Of a stretch of DNA of 64,000 nucleotides, positions 1-34,800 are shown piece after piece. The stretch is from Sitta carolinensis. Its lineage: Eukaryota; Chordata; Aves; Passeriformes; Sittidae. Below the pieces are notes generated by a model. It saw nothing but the letters and a program-made list of their open reading frames with translations, did not search any database and was not told the origin of the DNA. The stretch spans positions 3,424,001 through 3,488,000 of the forward strand of contig CM063292.1 in NCBI GenBank assembly GCA_032173965.1, written 5' to 3'. Within the stretch, counting starts at the first letter, position 1. Each line of letters starts with the position of its first letter. A program made the position numbers and the translations under genes.

Positions 1-427
1 CCTCACTAGATTTTTTTTTTTTTTTTTTTGTATGGCCAGGCCCAGTCTTGCAAGAAAAATCATAAAACCTGAGAATATTCTGAGCTGGAAAGGACCCACA
101 AGGATCATCAAGTCCAATTCCCCAGCTAATACCTTCAGAGAAGCAGTGCCAGTGCTCTAGCTGGGGTTTTACAGTCCTTTAGTTTGAGCTGGTGCTGCTG
201 GGGAAGCCCAGGTCATCCAGAGAACTGAGGCTCCCTCCCCCTTGTTTTTGTGAGGTGTACAATGAATTTCAGAGGCCCTTAGGTACCTTTACAATTTTTA
301 GTTTGTGCTTCGGACTTGTTCTGAAGAAAATGGAAACCTGAAAAACAAAAAAAAAGAACAAAATATAATCTCTTATTAGATGGAAGCTATTGGAAATAGG
401 CTTTTATTATGTAATCAAAGCCATTAC
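1..427 (-). other. ATP2C2: ATP2C2 intron 19 (partial)
   Basis: A T19 run is at 11-29. From about 64 to 235 the plus strand reads like the reverse complement of a degraded CR1 3' region (GAGCTGGAAAGGACCC and AGGATCATCAAGTCCAA). Apart from these I see nothing. Confidence 0.7.
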
Positions 428-23621
<23,194 letters not shown>

Positions 23622-24214
23622 CCTCACTCGCCGCGCCGCGGGGCCAGCGGGTCGGGACCAGCGGGGACCACCGGCCGCTGGCAGGGCTGGCTCCGGCTCC
23701 CCGGCAGCTCGGGGCTACCTGCGGGGAGAGAGAGGCACCTGTACGTGCCGCCAAGTCCCGCCTCGCCGCCGGAGCCGGAGGGAGGTGCGCGCCCTGCCAG
23801 GCGCTCCCATAAAAGCCGGGCTGTGTGTGCCACCGGGCTGGGACACGAGGCACACCTCGGGCTGCCTGACCCGCACCTGAAGAGCAGGTTGGGGTTTTCC
23901 TCCGCCCTCCGAAGGATTGCTGCGGGAGGAGCATCGGCGGGCTGATAGGGAAAGGTGTTTCGCCAGGGCTGCGAGTGAAGCAGGGGCAGGACAGGTTACA
24001 CGCACCGCCGAGCCTGTTTGTAAACTTGCAGGCTGGGATAGTCCTCCTTAGGAAATGCTCCAGTCAGCACAACGCCGGGATTTATAAGTGTTTACATCAG
24101 GGAGATGATGTGCACACTTATTTTTATTGCATGGATGTGTGATGTGGGATTTGTAATGATCATTTATACAATCCACAGTGTTTCGTTTGTGCTTTTGTGG
24201 TGGAGCGCAACACA

Positions 24215-24312
24215 CAGCTAAGGTTGGACTTCGATGTCCAGAGCTGCACTTCAATAATCCCTCTGGGTCCCTTCCAGCTTGGGATATTCCCTGGTTCTGT
24301 GGTTCTCGGATT
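24215..24312 (+). mobile_element. CR1-like LINE 3' end, short and degraded
   Basis: The plus strand reads AAGGTTGGACTTCGATGTCC then GGGTCCCTTCCAGCTTGGGA and ends TTCTGTGGTTCT, the course of an older CR1 3' terminus. Confidence 0.65.
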
Positions 24313-27300
24313 GATAAAGTTCACTGGTTACATCATTCCCAAAGATTTAGGGCTGCCTGTCAGGGAGCATCACACTCTGGTTTGCCCCACGACACCACAC
24401 CGACGCACCGACATCCTCCCCCAGGCACTGCGGGCTCCACTTACCCTGGAATTGTCCCTGAGGTGTAAACTGTCAGATTAAAATCCTCCTCTGACAGTAA
24501 AAGCTGCACCGAGGGAATAAAAGTAAATTCCAGCCAGAGGAAAATAAATGTGCAGTTTTCTGCAGAGGAAGAGTTTCCTCCAAGGACGATGTCCAGAAAC
24601 CTGCACATTTATTTTGCTCTGGACCATGATGAGGCCAAGCCCCTAGACTTCTGTGACAGCTTGTGGTACCCAAAACCTGGCCAGCCCCCACCCAAGCGCT
24701 GTTTTCCCATGGAGCATCTCAGGGTATCCTGTTTGCATCCCCGGGTCCCACCAGCTCCAGGAAAAACTGAGGAGCCCCAGGGACATCTCATAAAGCTACA
24801 GCGAGCACCACTGTGCAGGGAGGAGCTTCTTCCCGGACTGATGGGAGAACACAGCGATTGGGAAACACCCTGCAAGGAGCCGGGACCTTGTAAAACACAG
24901 CTGGGGCTTCCCGGCTCCCTCTGTTGAGCAACGCTTTCGCAAGGATCCGAGCTGGATGCGTCAGGAAGTTCCTGCATCACCGAAACAGCGCTCCTTCCCA
25001 TGGGAAAGGAGCCAGGGATAATGCTGGGCACTGATTTTCGGGAATCTCACATCCTGGCCCCGCCCAGGGTTTAGGAAAGGTGCTTAGCCAGGGCTTGGAG
25101 CAGATACAGAGGGATTTGGACTTTATCGTACGGGAATCAGGAGGTGGAACCTCTCTGAGCTCATTTATGCTCTTGAACTGGTCCCCCCTTGGGCAGCTCT
25201 TCCAAGGAGCTGGAGCACGTCCTGCTGGCTCTGCCAGCTCCTGACAAGGCACAGCAGCTCTGCCTGCCAGGGAATCCCTTCCCCTGCCCACCTGAGCAGT
25301 TTGTTCTGCCACAATCACTCCAAATCCTCGTGTTTCTGCCAGAAAAGTGGTGGAAAACATCTTCCGCTCCCTAGCAGGTAGGAAGAAAATTTCCCTTTGG
25401 TTTTGCTCTTGCTTGTCTCCCCCATATCCTCACCCCATTGTCCATGGAGCATCCTGGGGCTGTGCTGTGCACGGTGTGCCCGTGGCCTGGGTAGCCCCAG
25501 CGTGGCCCTCATTAGCCACTGTGGCTAATTGAGCAACAGGCTGGTCCTTTCCTTATTTAGCGTCATCCCCTTGGCACAAACCTGCTGCTTTTGGAGAGGC
25601 TTGGAGCTCCAAGAGCAAAATCCAGAACCCACACAATGGCCCTGAGGCCACACCCTGGGTTAGGAAGGGGGAGCAATGCCCTGAGTGGGACTGACAGAAA
25701 TCCCAAGACAAACAGGACACAGAAAAGGAGAAAAACACATTGCTGAGTATAATAATGCACAGTAACAATCAGTGCAGGGTGGTTTATTATCAGCTGGGCA
25801 GGAACAGCGTGGTTTGGGCTCAGGACCACGTCCCTCTCTCTCACTGTTACGTTACCTCAGTTCTGTTTTGGGAAATTATATTTGATGAGATGGAATAAAT
25901 GCAGGAAAAAAATATTCTGTTTGCCATTCACTGAGAGAAATTGCTGAACGGACTCAAGTTTCATTTTCTTATTGCTGTTGATTTCTGCATGTTAGGAAAT
26001 CTAATGAAAAATTAATGTATTTTGCTATCCCATGGCTCAGAAAATGCTGGGAATAGATTGAATCAGGACTATAATGCTAAGAAAACAACACTAATACAAG
26101 TTGTATTTCTTCACTCTATTATTTTCACACTCTAAAAACATAACATGCAGCCCAATTACAGTGCCCTTACACTATTTCCTATTTAATTGGATAATAAAGC
26201 TCCAGTTCTAAGGAGATTATTTGGAAAATTTTTTTTTTCTTCTTCTTTTAAGTAGAAAATATCTGTCGTGAAGACACACACAGCAAAGGAGCCATTCTCT
26301 GAGACCCTCTGAGCCCAAAAATATGATGTGAGTTCAAAACTCACAGCTTCTTCACCTGCTCCCCTGCCAGAACTGGGGCTTGTTGCACTTTTGTTCCTCT
26401 TGTGCCACCTTGAGGGAAAAAAACTCTTCTGCATGGGTAGAATGGAGTTTGCTGCTACCCAAAAATCCAAACACTTCATTTTTAGGTTGGGATTTTCCTG
26501 GGCAGAACTGCTGCTCCTGGTTCTACAAGCAAAGACCAGAGTTTAGAGCCATGGTTCTTTCCCATCTTGTCCCTAAAAGGCTGAGTAAAATCCTTAGGTC
26601 TGTGCCCAGGTGTGTGGTGGGAAGGAAGAGGGAATTTAATGAAAGATTTTGGTTTATTTTTGCACAGTTTCCATTGCTTAAATTGGGAGACTCACCAGGT
26701 GGGGGGCTCAGGCTGGGTGGAACGAGCCCTGCCATCCACAGCTCTGCCTGGGAAACTCTCTAAAGATCTTTTTTGTTCTGCACAGTTTCTCTTGTTGTTC
26801 TTGCTATTTTGTCTACATGGAAAAACAGCAGGAAGGAGAAAATAATGGGGAGAAATAGGATTGGCCTGTGCAGTCTCTCCAGAAAAAAAGTGTGGGTGTT
26901 TTTTTTTTTTTTTTTTTTTTTAATTTACCATTAAAGGATCCTAAATGATGCTGTAAATCCTTCTGCCACAGAGAGACAATCAATGCTCATCCAACCCCAC
27001 CTCCAGAGGGGAATCCAGCCTGTGCAGCCAGTGAGAGGTGGGAGAAGAGAATAACCCCCTGTATGAACAAAGCCCTGCTGTGTCACAAGCAAAGAGAAAC
27101 CTCCAGCCTCCAAAAACTCCTTTATGGGTTCTCCAAGCCTCAGAGGCTTCTTCACTGCTCAGCAAACTATGGAAAACTTCCTGAAGGTGACCAAGACACT
27201 CCAGTACCACAGAGCTCTGGTCACCAGAGCACAGCAGAAATAGAGCAATTATTTTATGTTATTCTGGCAGTAGGAATAGACTCCTTGAAGATCTATTTTG

Positions 27301-28014
27301 ATGGTCCTCCTGTTGATCCAGCTGTTGGTTTCTGGGATGCACTGACAGCACCTCAGTGTCACTGCAGACACTGCCTCAGGTCATGCTGTGCTTTTTCCAC
27401 AAAGGTCACTACCAAACTGCAGCAGCAGAAACTGTGTTTGCTTGCATTGGTGTGGAAATGAGCTGAAATGAATCCAGGATTTTGGGGTGGTCATCATTCT
27501 CTTGCATGCAGAGGTTCTTGGTTCCTGTCACACTTCCCCACAGGAGTTATGTGCACATCCCCTGGAACCTCCCCATCCAAATGGGGAGGTCCAAGTGATC
27601 CCAAGGATCCCAAAGACCAAGAGACGTCCAAGTGATCCCAAAGACAACTTCACTGACACCTGGCTGGGGTCATCTCGAGCCCCCCAAACCTTCCCAAAGT
27701 GCCAGCACCGGCTGCTGTCCCGCCGGGGCTCAGCTCCAGGCAGCTCCTGTCCCTGCCGTGGTTCCAGGGCAGGGCAGGGCAGGGCTCCTGACGAGCAGGT
27801 AGAGCAGGATGGGGTGGGTGGAGCAGGTGGGATGGTGGAGTCTGGAAACGGCCCAACCCCTCTCCTGTGCCAGCTCCGTCCTGCAGTGGGCACAGCCCAG
27901 CTCTGACCTTCACCTCGGTTGGTTTCTCCACCCCTGGGGCTCCTGCAAAGCTGCCTGAGCAGCTGCTGGTGCAGCCAGAGCCGAGTGGGCAGCACCAGCA
28001 CTGCCCAGAGCCCG

Positions 28015-28224
28015 GGCAAACAAGTCTGGGGCAGCACCCAGGCTGCCCAGGGCTGTGCAGCAGCTCCTCTGCAGGCAGGCAAACAAAGTCCTGGGGCAGC
28101 ACCCCCAGGCTCCCAGGGCTGTGCAGCAGCTCCTCTGCAGGCAGGGCAAACAAAGTCCTGGGGCAGCACCCCCAGGCTCCCCAGGGCTGTCCAGCAGCTC
28201 CTCTGCAGGCAGGGCAAACGCAGG
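28015..28224. repeat. About 66-bp tandem repeat, 3 units plus a partial one
   Basis: Units start near 28017, 28080 and 28146 with GCAAACAAAGTCCTGGGGCA, continue GCACCCCCAGGCTCCCAGGG and end CAGCAGCTCCTCTGCAGGCA. The first unit is slightly shorter. It is GC-rich and stop-free, which explains the spurious open frames here. Confidence 0.95.
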
Positions 28225-29429
28225 GGCCAAGGACTGAGGGTCTGACCCACAACAGTGGCCCCTCTGCAAGGGGACAGCGTGCTGCATGTGTTTTGGGGTC
28301 TAGCACCTCCCTTCCAGCAGACAAAATGACTTTTGGCTTCCTACTCCTGTTACGTTCTCCCAACATCTAAAATTTAGATTTGTCCTTTTTTTCCCATAAT
28401 CGAAAGTACATCAAGAAGACACAACAGAAACTCAGCAGCGTTGAAAAATAGACTGGTCACTTTTTATTGAGCACCAAAGCAGAACCTGAACGTGTCTGAG
28501 CACCGGGGGCACAAACCAGGGGGCTGGGATCTGGGGCTGCACAGACCCTGGGGGCTGTGGGAGGCCGTGGGCACTGGCAGCACTCAGTGACACACAGGGA
28601 GGTTATCATAGCACCAAACACGCTGCAAAGTGTTCGTGGAAATGTTAAAAAACGTTAAAACAACCCACACCTGGCATTTCCTGCTGTGCTGCACCAGGCT
28701 GCCATTGAGCATCTGTTTGTGGAGAGAAGAGCAGCTGAGGACAGCTCACCTGCTCTGCATTTTCATTTCAGTGTCTGAGTTTCACATTTCAGCGTTTCAC
28801 TGTTGAAAACACAGCACTTTGATGAGTCCCTTCCATGGCTTTTGTTTTCTGAATTGGACAATCAATAACTTGAATTTTGTTTTGGAAAAAGAATCCTGAG
28901 CATTGTAGCACCACAAAGAAGGGTGATGGCTGTGAAACACCCAGAAAACAGAAATTCACCATCAAATTATTAATTTGTCAATTTTCTTTTTTTAAAAAAA
29001 TTCCTTTTGCAAGCAGAAAATACCTGTGCTGTCCCACCCAGGTGGTCAGGTATGTACTTCTGGAGCTACAAAGAAAACAGACACTGAAGTGAATGTGGCC
29101 ACTCAAATTAAGCACATTTTGAGCTGCTTTGAGAGATTAGGTTGAGATTTGAAGTTTTAATCTTTCAAATTTGTGAATACTAAACACCAGCTTTTCAACT
29201 AGCTCCTCACAAGGTTTTAGGGACTTTTTAGTTTAAAATAGAACATTTTGGCATTTACTCTTAGCAGTGATCACTGGAGGGGTTTGTTCATTTAATCAGA
29301 ATTCGATTTTTTTTCTGCAGAAAGTAAGGCTGAACAAAATCAATCCATGTCACTGAGCAGCACTGAGGAGCGAGGCTGCAGTGGGATAAGTGGCAAGTTT
29401 CTGCTCTAAACACAGCCTGGAACTATAAG

Positions 29430-29525
29430 ATATGGATTGGAGCCTGGACAACCTGGTCTAGTGGAAGGTGACCAGCTTTAAATTCCCTTCCACCCAAACC
29501 ATTCCACAATTCTCTGGCTCTGTGG
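29430..29525 (+). mobile_element. CR1-type LINE 3' end, short
   Basis: The plus strand contains TGGACAACCTGGTCTAGTGG and CCCTTCCACCCAAACCATTC followed by CACAATTCT, the terminal part of a CR1 element. Confidence 0.82.
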
Positions 29526-31272
29526 CTCCTGTTTCTGAGCAGGAATAAAAATCTCATTGCAGGATAAAAATTAGGATAAAAAATAGGGTAAAATTCTAGA
29601 AATAGCTCTGTCCAAACATGGTGCTGCATTTAATACCTTTCACATTGAAAAAGAGTGAGCTCAACAAATGAAGATATTTAGGAAAATGTGGAGCCCTTCA
29701 GCTGTTCCTCTGCTCTGTAAAGCACCCAGGGCTGTGTTTAGAATAGGAAACAGAAGAGCAGTTTGGCACCTTCCTTCTCTCCAGCTGCAAATGTCATGTG
29801 CAAAGTATCAAGAGTTTTATAGGTGTCTTGGAATTTGGCTTAAACCATTTAGTGAGTGGAAAAAAAAAAAAAAACCTCCTGTATTTTGTGAGTGGAAGCA
29901 GGCACTCACATTTGTGAATTGGGTATTTATATGCAGTGCTACTACTGTGCAAATTAAAATGCTAATTTCATGCATGCAGATGGGGATGTGGACTAAACCG
30001 TGGAGCAAACGTGGCTTTTCTGCCAAACAATTCTGGCTGGTTTGTCACAAGAAATGCAACTTTCCCTTCAGGACTGCCACAGGAAAGGAAAACCCCGATA
30101 GAAAATGTGTTTTCCATTGTATAACACTGAACAGCTGGAAGAAGCTGTGAGGCACAAATACAAATATCCAGACCTTAAGGATTTCTGGAAGTCAACACAA
30201 AGGTACAGGACTCCTGAGGAGCAGTGGCCCATCTGCCACACAATCCTTTCCATCACAAATTTATCCTGGGTTTGCTTTTCTAACACATTTAACAAATTAT
30301 CCAGACTTCAGGCCTCTTGCTGAGGTTTTGCAGGTACAAACCCACAGATTCTGTGAGTATTAACTGTGCTGGCTAAAAACAGCACATTACAAAACCTGGC
30401 ATGCATTTGTGTGTCTGCCTGGATATTGTAGGAATATGTTCCATTATTAACCCTCAATCTGCAGCTCACCAGACTGAGAAGAGGAAAGTAACCTAAAAAC
30501 ATTTATAAAGCTGTTTTTGCTCCTTTTTAAGCTTCCTCAAATTCTTAAGGCTTGAGGTTTAGCCATTTAGAGTGGGTGTCAAGCCTGGTTTTTTTCTGGA
30601 TATAAATAGGAGAATAAGAAACTTGCAGGTTTCTTTGAATTTTAAGCTGATGAAAAGGCTTCTTTAAAGGAGTTGTTCAAAACAGGCAGGCACTGGATTT
30701 GATGAAGAGAACCTCTTCAGTGTCACCTATTTTAAAGCAATATTTTATGATCATGGCACTGTGGCTTACAGGGATCCCTTGGAGGTGTTTGCATTTCATT
30801 GGCAGAAGGGCAGCTGATAAGCACTGTGGTTTCCTTCAGGGGATCACCTTTCTCCCCTTCCTGCTGGGGTTAAAGTCTGGATTCCTCCTGCTCCTTGGAT
30901 AATGGGATTTTTTTTGTCAGTGATGGGCAGGGATCAGGGGGATGCTGGAGATGTGCTTGTGGAGATCTGGGACCAGAAAGCTGCTGGGTAAAGCATTCCT
31001 TGACAGAGTGGTCCAGCTGGGTGAAAACCAAACAACAAAAGAAAAAAAAAAGGAAGAGGAATTAAAATATTTATCCTTCCTGGGATGTTTGCACAGAACT
31101 TGTCCTTAAGTAGCTGAGTAATCTTAACAGCCAGCCTGACGTAGGTAGAGAAAGACACTGAACTGCTTTGTTTTCATAACTCCCAGCTAAGCAAGCCCAA
31201 GTTAATTTTAAAGTGAAGCTGAAAGTGTTGAGAAAACCATCTTGGGACAGAACTTTTGGTATAATAAATGTT

Positions 31273-31278
31273 TTTATT
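31273..31278 (-). terminator. WFDC1: Candidate WFDC1 polyadenylation signal AATAAA
   Basis: On the minus strand AATAAA lies about 545 bp past the WFDC1 stop codon, which is the first clear hexamer I find downstream. Use of it would give a 3' UTR of about 560 nt. No transcript evidence is available here. Confidence 0.45.
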
Positions 31279-31821
31279 CTTGTCTAATGTAGGGCTGAGA
31301 AATCAGACTGAGCTTTTGCTGTTGGCTTGGCTCTGGCCAGATAAATGTGTCTTTGCTCACATGAGTGGGTCCCACTGCTCAGCACAAGTGTTCACACACA
31401 CAGAATTATCCCATAAAACCCCCCGTGTGCTGGAGTATTTGTAAAACTGAGCATTTTTGCAGCCAGTCCAGAATAAACAGCACTTCAGTTTGTCTGGCAG
31501 GACCAGTTACACCTGCATTAGAAGAAGCCCCCAAACACAAAGTTTAAAGACACACCAGGATTTTTTCATCCTAAAAATCACTCCATCCTCTAAATACCCA
31601 CAAGGCAAAAGTTCTGCAAAGAATTCAGGTGTGTCTGGTGGAATGAGAGTGTTTCATGAACCTGTACAGGGTTTTGAGGTGCTGCCCTTACTCCAGCATT
31701 TTGCTTAGAGGAAACACCACCCTCAGACAATCGTTTCTCTGAATAATTGCATTCTAAGCACCAGCTATTTCCACCCAGCTTTCCCTTGATTCACAGGGCA
31801 CTTACCTAGGCACACCTTCAA

Positions 31822-31880
31822 TTAGCCTAAATGCTTCTGCTGGTTTTTCACATAGCCGACCAAATTGTTGGAATTGCTCC
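31822..31880 (-). CDS. WFDC1: WFDC1 coding exon 6 (residues 191-209 and stop)
   Basis: Encodes GSNSNNLVGYVKNQQKHLG followed by TAA, matching the human C-terminus GDSKNVAEPGRGQQKHFQ in length and in the QQKH ending. The acceptor is tttacag at 31881-31887. Confidence 0.92.
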
Positions 31881-34800
31881 CTGTAAAACAAATATCAGCA
31901 AAGTCAGGTTTTGGGTCAGGCTGTGGCAAATGGTCTCTGGAGGTTCTCTCAGCAGTGCAGTTTTTATTGGTCTCATTATTTAGCAGTTCTCTTGGAGAGC
32001 TGGGCTAGCCCACACTGGAAGAGAGGAAAGGGAATCCTCTCATGGTTTTATCGGCCAAAGTGGCCAGATTTGGCTGTTTGTAAATCTTATATCAAAGATG
32101 CTGTCTAGTTATACCTGAAGGTCACTTCCAGCCTGATCCACATCCAAGAGGGAGAAACCAGGAGCTTAGAAACTGTGAGGAAAGACGTGGGAGATGCTTC
32201 TGCTTTCTTTGAGGCCGGATTTGTGAGAGGGACCTGTCACCTCTCAGGGAACACCGAGGGATTGATTCCCTGGGCTCCAGCCATCCCTTATCTCTTACCA
32301 CAGCCCAAGACCCTGCTTTTGACAGAGCTCAGTGTTCAGCTGGAAGGAGTCCTGAGCCAAGAGCAAAGCTCAAAAAATATGATTAAAAATAAAAAAGATT
32401 ATTGGGCTGGGTGATTTCCCTGGCAGAAGGCTGCACCATTTAACTCATTCTGTCACTGGGTCTCAAGAGTCCACAGTCAGGACATTGTAGATCTTAAAAT
32501 AAGATCTTCTGACCAAGGCATAGAGAGTTAAGGGTAAAGAATCTCTTTTTTCCTATGTACAAACCTTTGTTTCATAAGGAGCAAATTCCTTGTAAGAATA
32601 GCAAGAATGATAAAGCTTAATAATGACAGCAAACACTTCATGCCAGCAGCTTACCAAAATATTCCTTGTAATACTTATGCCTCAGGTTGTGTCCATCTGG
32701 AAAAGAAGGTACATGGTGAGGACATACCCAGTTAGCCTTCATTTTCTGTGTTAAACTCTGACCTTCTGTGTACAGCACAGAGAAATTAGAGATATGGAAA
32801 TAATAACCTTACAATGAGGAAAATAAAAGTCTTCTGTAGCTGAAGTAATTTGGGTTGTTATAAACCTCTTATAAACTGCTGAGATTACTGAGCTCTGTGG
32901 GCACAACTCACTTGCCATAAGACTGGGAATTGCCACTTGCATTTTATAACCTTTTCAGTAGCTACAAGTTAAGGAATCAGAGACTTTCCCAAATAAACTA
33001 AAATTTGGGTAACATTTCAGACCATCTATTAGTATTTTACATAATTCCAGTTCCAGCTAGGTTGTTTGTCATATATAATTATTTAAACCCTTAGAAATAC
33101 TTCATGTCTAAGATCCCCACAGTTCTACATTGCATTGGTTACTATGGGTGTTATTAAAGTAAAGGTCATAAAGGAGATGATCCAAAAGCCCTGGAAAAAC
33201 TCTTAATCTGTTTTGGAAGCAGCTCAGAGCTGTGGCTTGATGCTTTCCCTGTTTTTTTACAGTGACCAAATGGCAAAACTTGTGTCTCACGTCTCTACAC
33301 TGAGGTGATTTGGAGCCCAGTGCCAATGTACATATCCTACCATTCCATGAATATCTAAACATGTTATGAGCTTTCCTGGAAAATATTTTGGCATGTATGA
33401 AATTCTTTCTTGGTCAAATGTGTCAGCAGAATAAAGGCAAAAAAGTTTTGGATGCAGAAGGCAATGTCAGAAGACAAAACTGAGATTCAAAACTCAGATT
33501 TCTCATTGAAGCGTGCAGTAACATAAATATTTCTAATTTTTGTGCTGCATAGTATCAGCACAGGCAGACATGACACCAGAGGACACTGGCATGAGTGTCC
33601 TGGTGATGAGTTAAGTTTTGGGTTTCCTATTTTTTAGATTCTTTTGCCTTAGTGTGTGATTTTGAATTTCATAGAGTCAGCGAGTTCTGCTCCCAGCTCA
33701 GTCAACAGAACAATCCTTTTCCAGCCCCAGAACCAAGGGCACCACTGCAACTCCAGCCCCAAGAAGTGCAAACAGCAGAGAACTGAGGAGAGAAACTGGG
33801 AGGGTGGGACTGCATCCCCGGAGCTGGCATGGGACAATTGACCCCAATGTGGAAATGGACCAAAACTGATAAAAGGGTGAAAACTCCTGACCCGGGGTCC
33901 CTCTTGGGTGTAGCCAGCCAGGCTCTTGCACTGCCCAAGGTGTTTCCTTTGAAGGCCTTTTAATAAACCCCACATTATTCCTTTCCCGCTGCCCAGCCTG
34001 TTCCAGGGAGCCTCTTAGGCAGCCCTGGTCCCTCGCAGCCCCCGAGCAGAGGCAGGCAGCTGAGGTGGCAGCACTGACCTGGGTTGCCCCGCAGCTTGAT
34101 GCACTGGCCCCTGTTGGGGATGCCCTCGGCCGTGTTGCCCGGGTTGATGATGTGGCACTCGTAGCCCGTGGGGCAGTGCAGGGGCTCGTCCCCATCCTCC
34201 GTGGTGCTGCAGGCTTCGGCTGCAAGAGAGGATTGCAGGTCATGGCTGTGACACCCCCGGGCACCCAGACACGGCCACGGCCCCAGCTCAGGCTGCTTGC
34301 CACGAGGGCAGCACGGGGCTGGCCCCTCCTGGCACAGCTCAGCCCCATTCCCTGCACGATCCCTCCCCACAGCCTGCTCTGGGGTCTGTGACAGCTCTGG
34401 GGGGCTCACCACCCACCACTGAGGCCTTGGGATTTTAGCTGTTTTGTTTTTCATGTATTTGTAATCTTGCAGTTCTTTAGTGTGATGCTTTAAGTTTTAG
34501 CTTTCATATTTTTCAGACTCTGTACAGCCTTAGGATATAACACCGAATTTCACAGCTCTCCTCCCAGCTCAGTCAGACAGAACAATCCTTTTCCAGCCCC
34601 AGAACCAAGGGCACCACTGCAGCTCCAGCCCCAAGAAGTGCAAACAGCAGAGAACTGAGGAGAGAAACTGGGAGGGTGGGACTGCATCCCCTGGAGCTGG
34701 CATGGGACAATTGACCCCAATGTGGAAATGGACCAAAACTGATAAAAGGGTGAAAACTCCTGACCCAGGGTCCCTCTTGGGTGTAGCTATAGCCAGGATC

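Larger units (their letters stand above)
23622..31250. other. Intergenic region between ATP2C2 and the WFDC1 3' end
   Basis: About 7.6 kb with no recognisable exon on either strand. It holds the ATP2C2 promoter flank, CR1 fragments at 24215-24312 and 29430-29525, a T22 run at 26901-26922 and a 66-bp repeat at 28015-28224. Open frames on both strands at 27.5-28.4 kb result from GC-rich repeat sequence without stops. Confidence 0.8.

Noticed and set aside
27528..28370. Overlapping open frames of 240, 238 and 167 codons
   Set aside because: They run through GC-rich sequence with the 66-bp repeat, on both strands and in several frames. No splice signals or recognisable domain support them.
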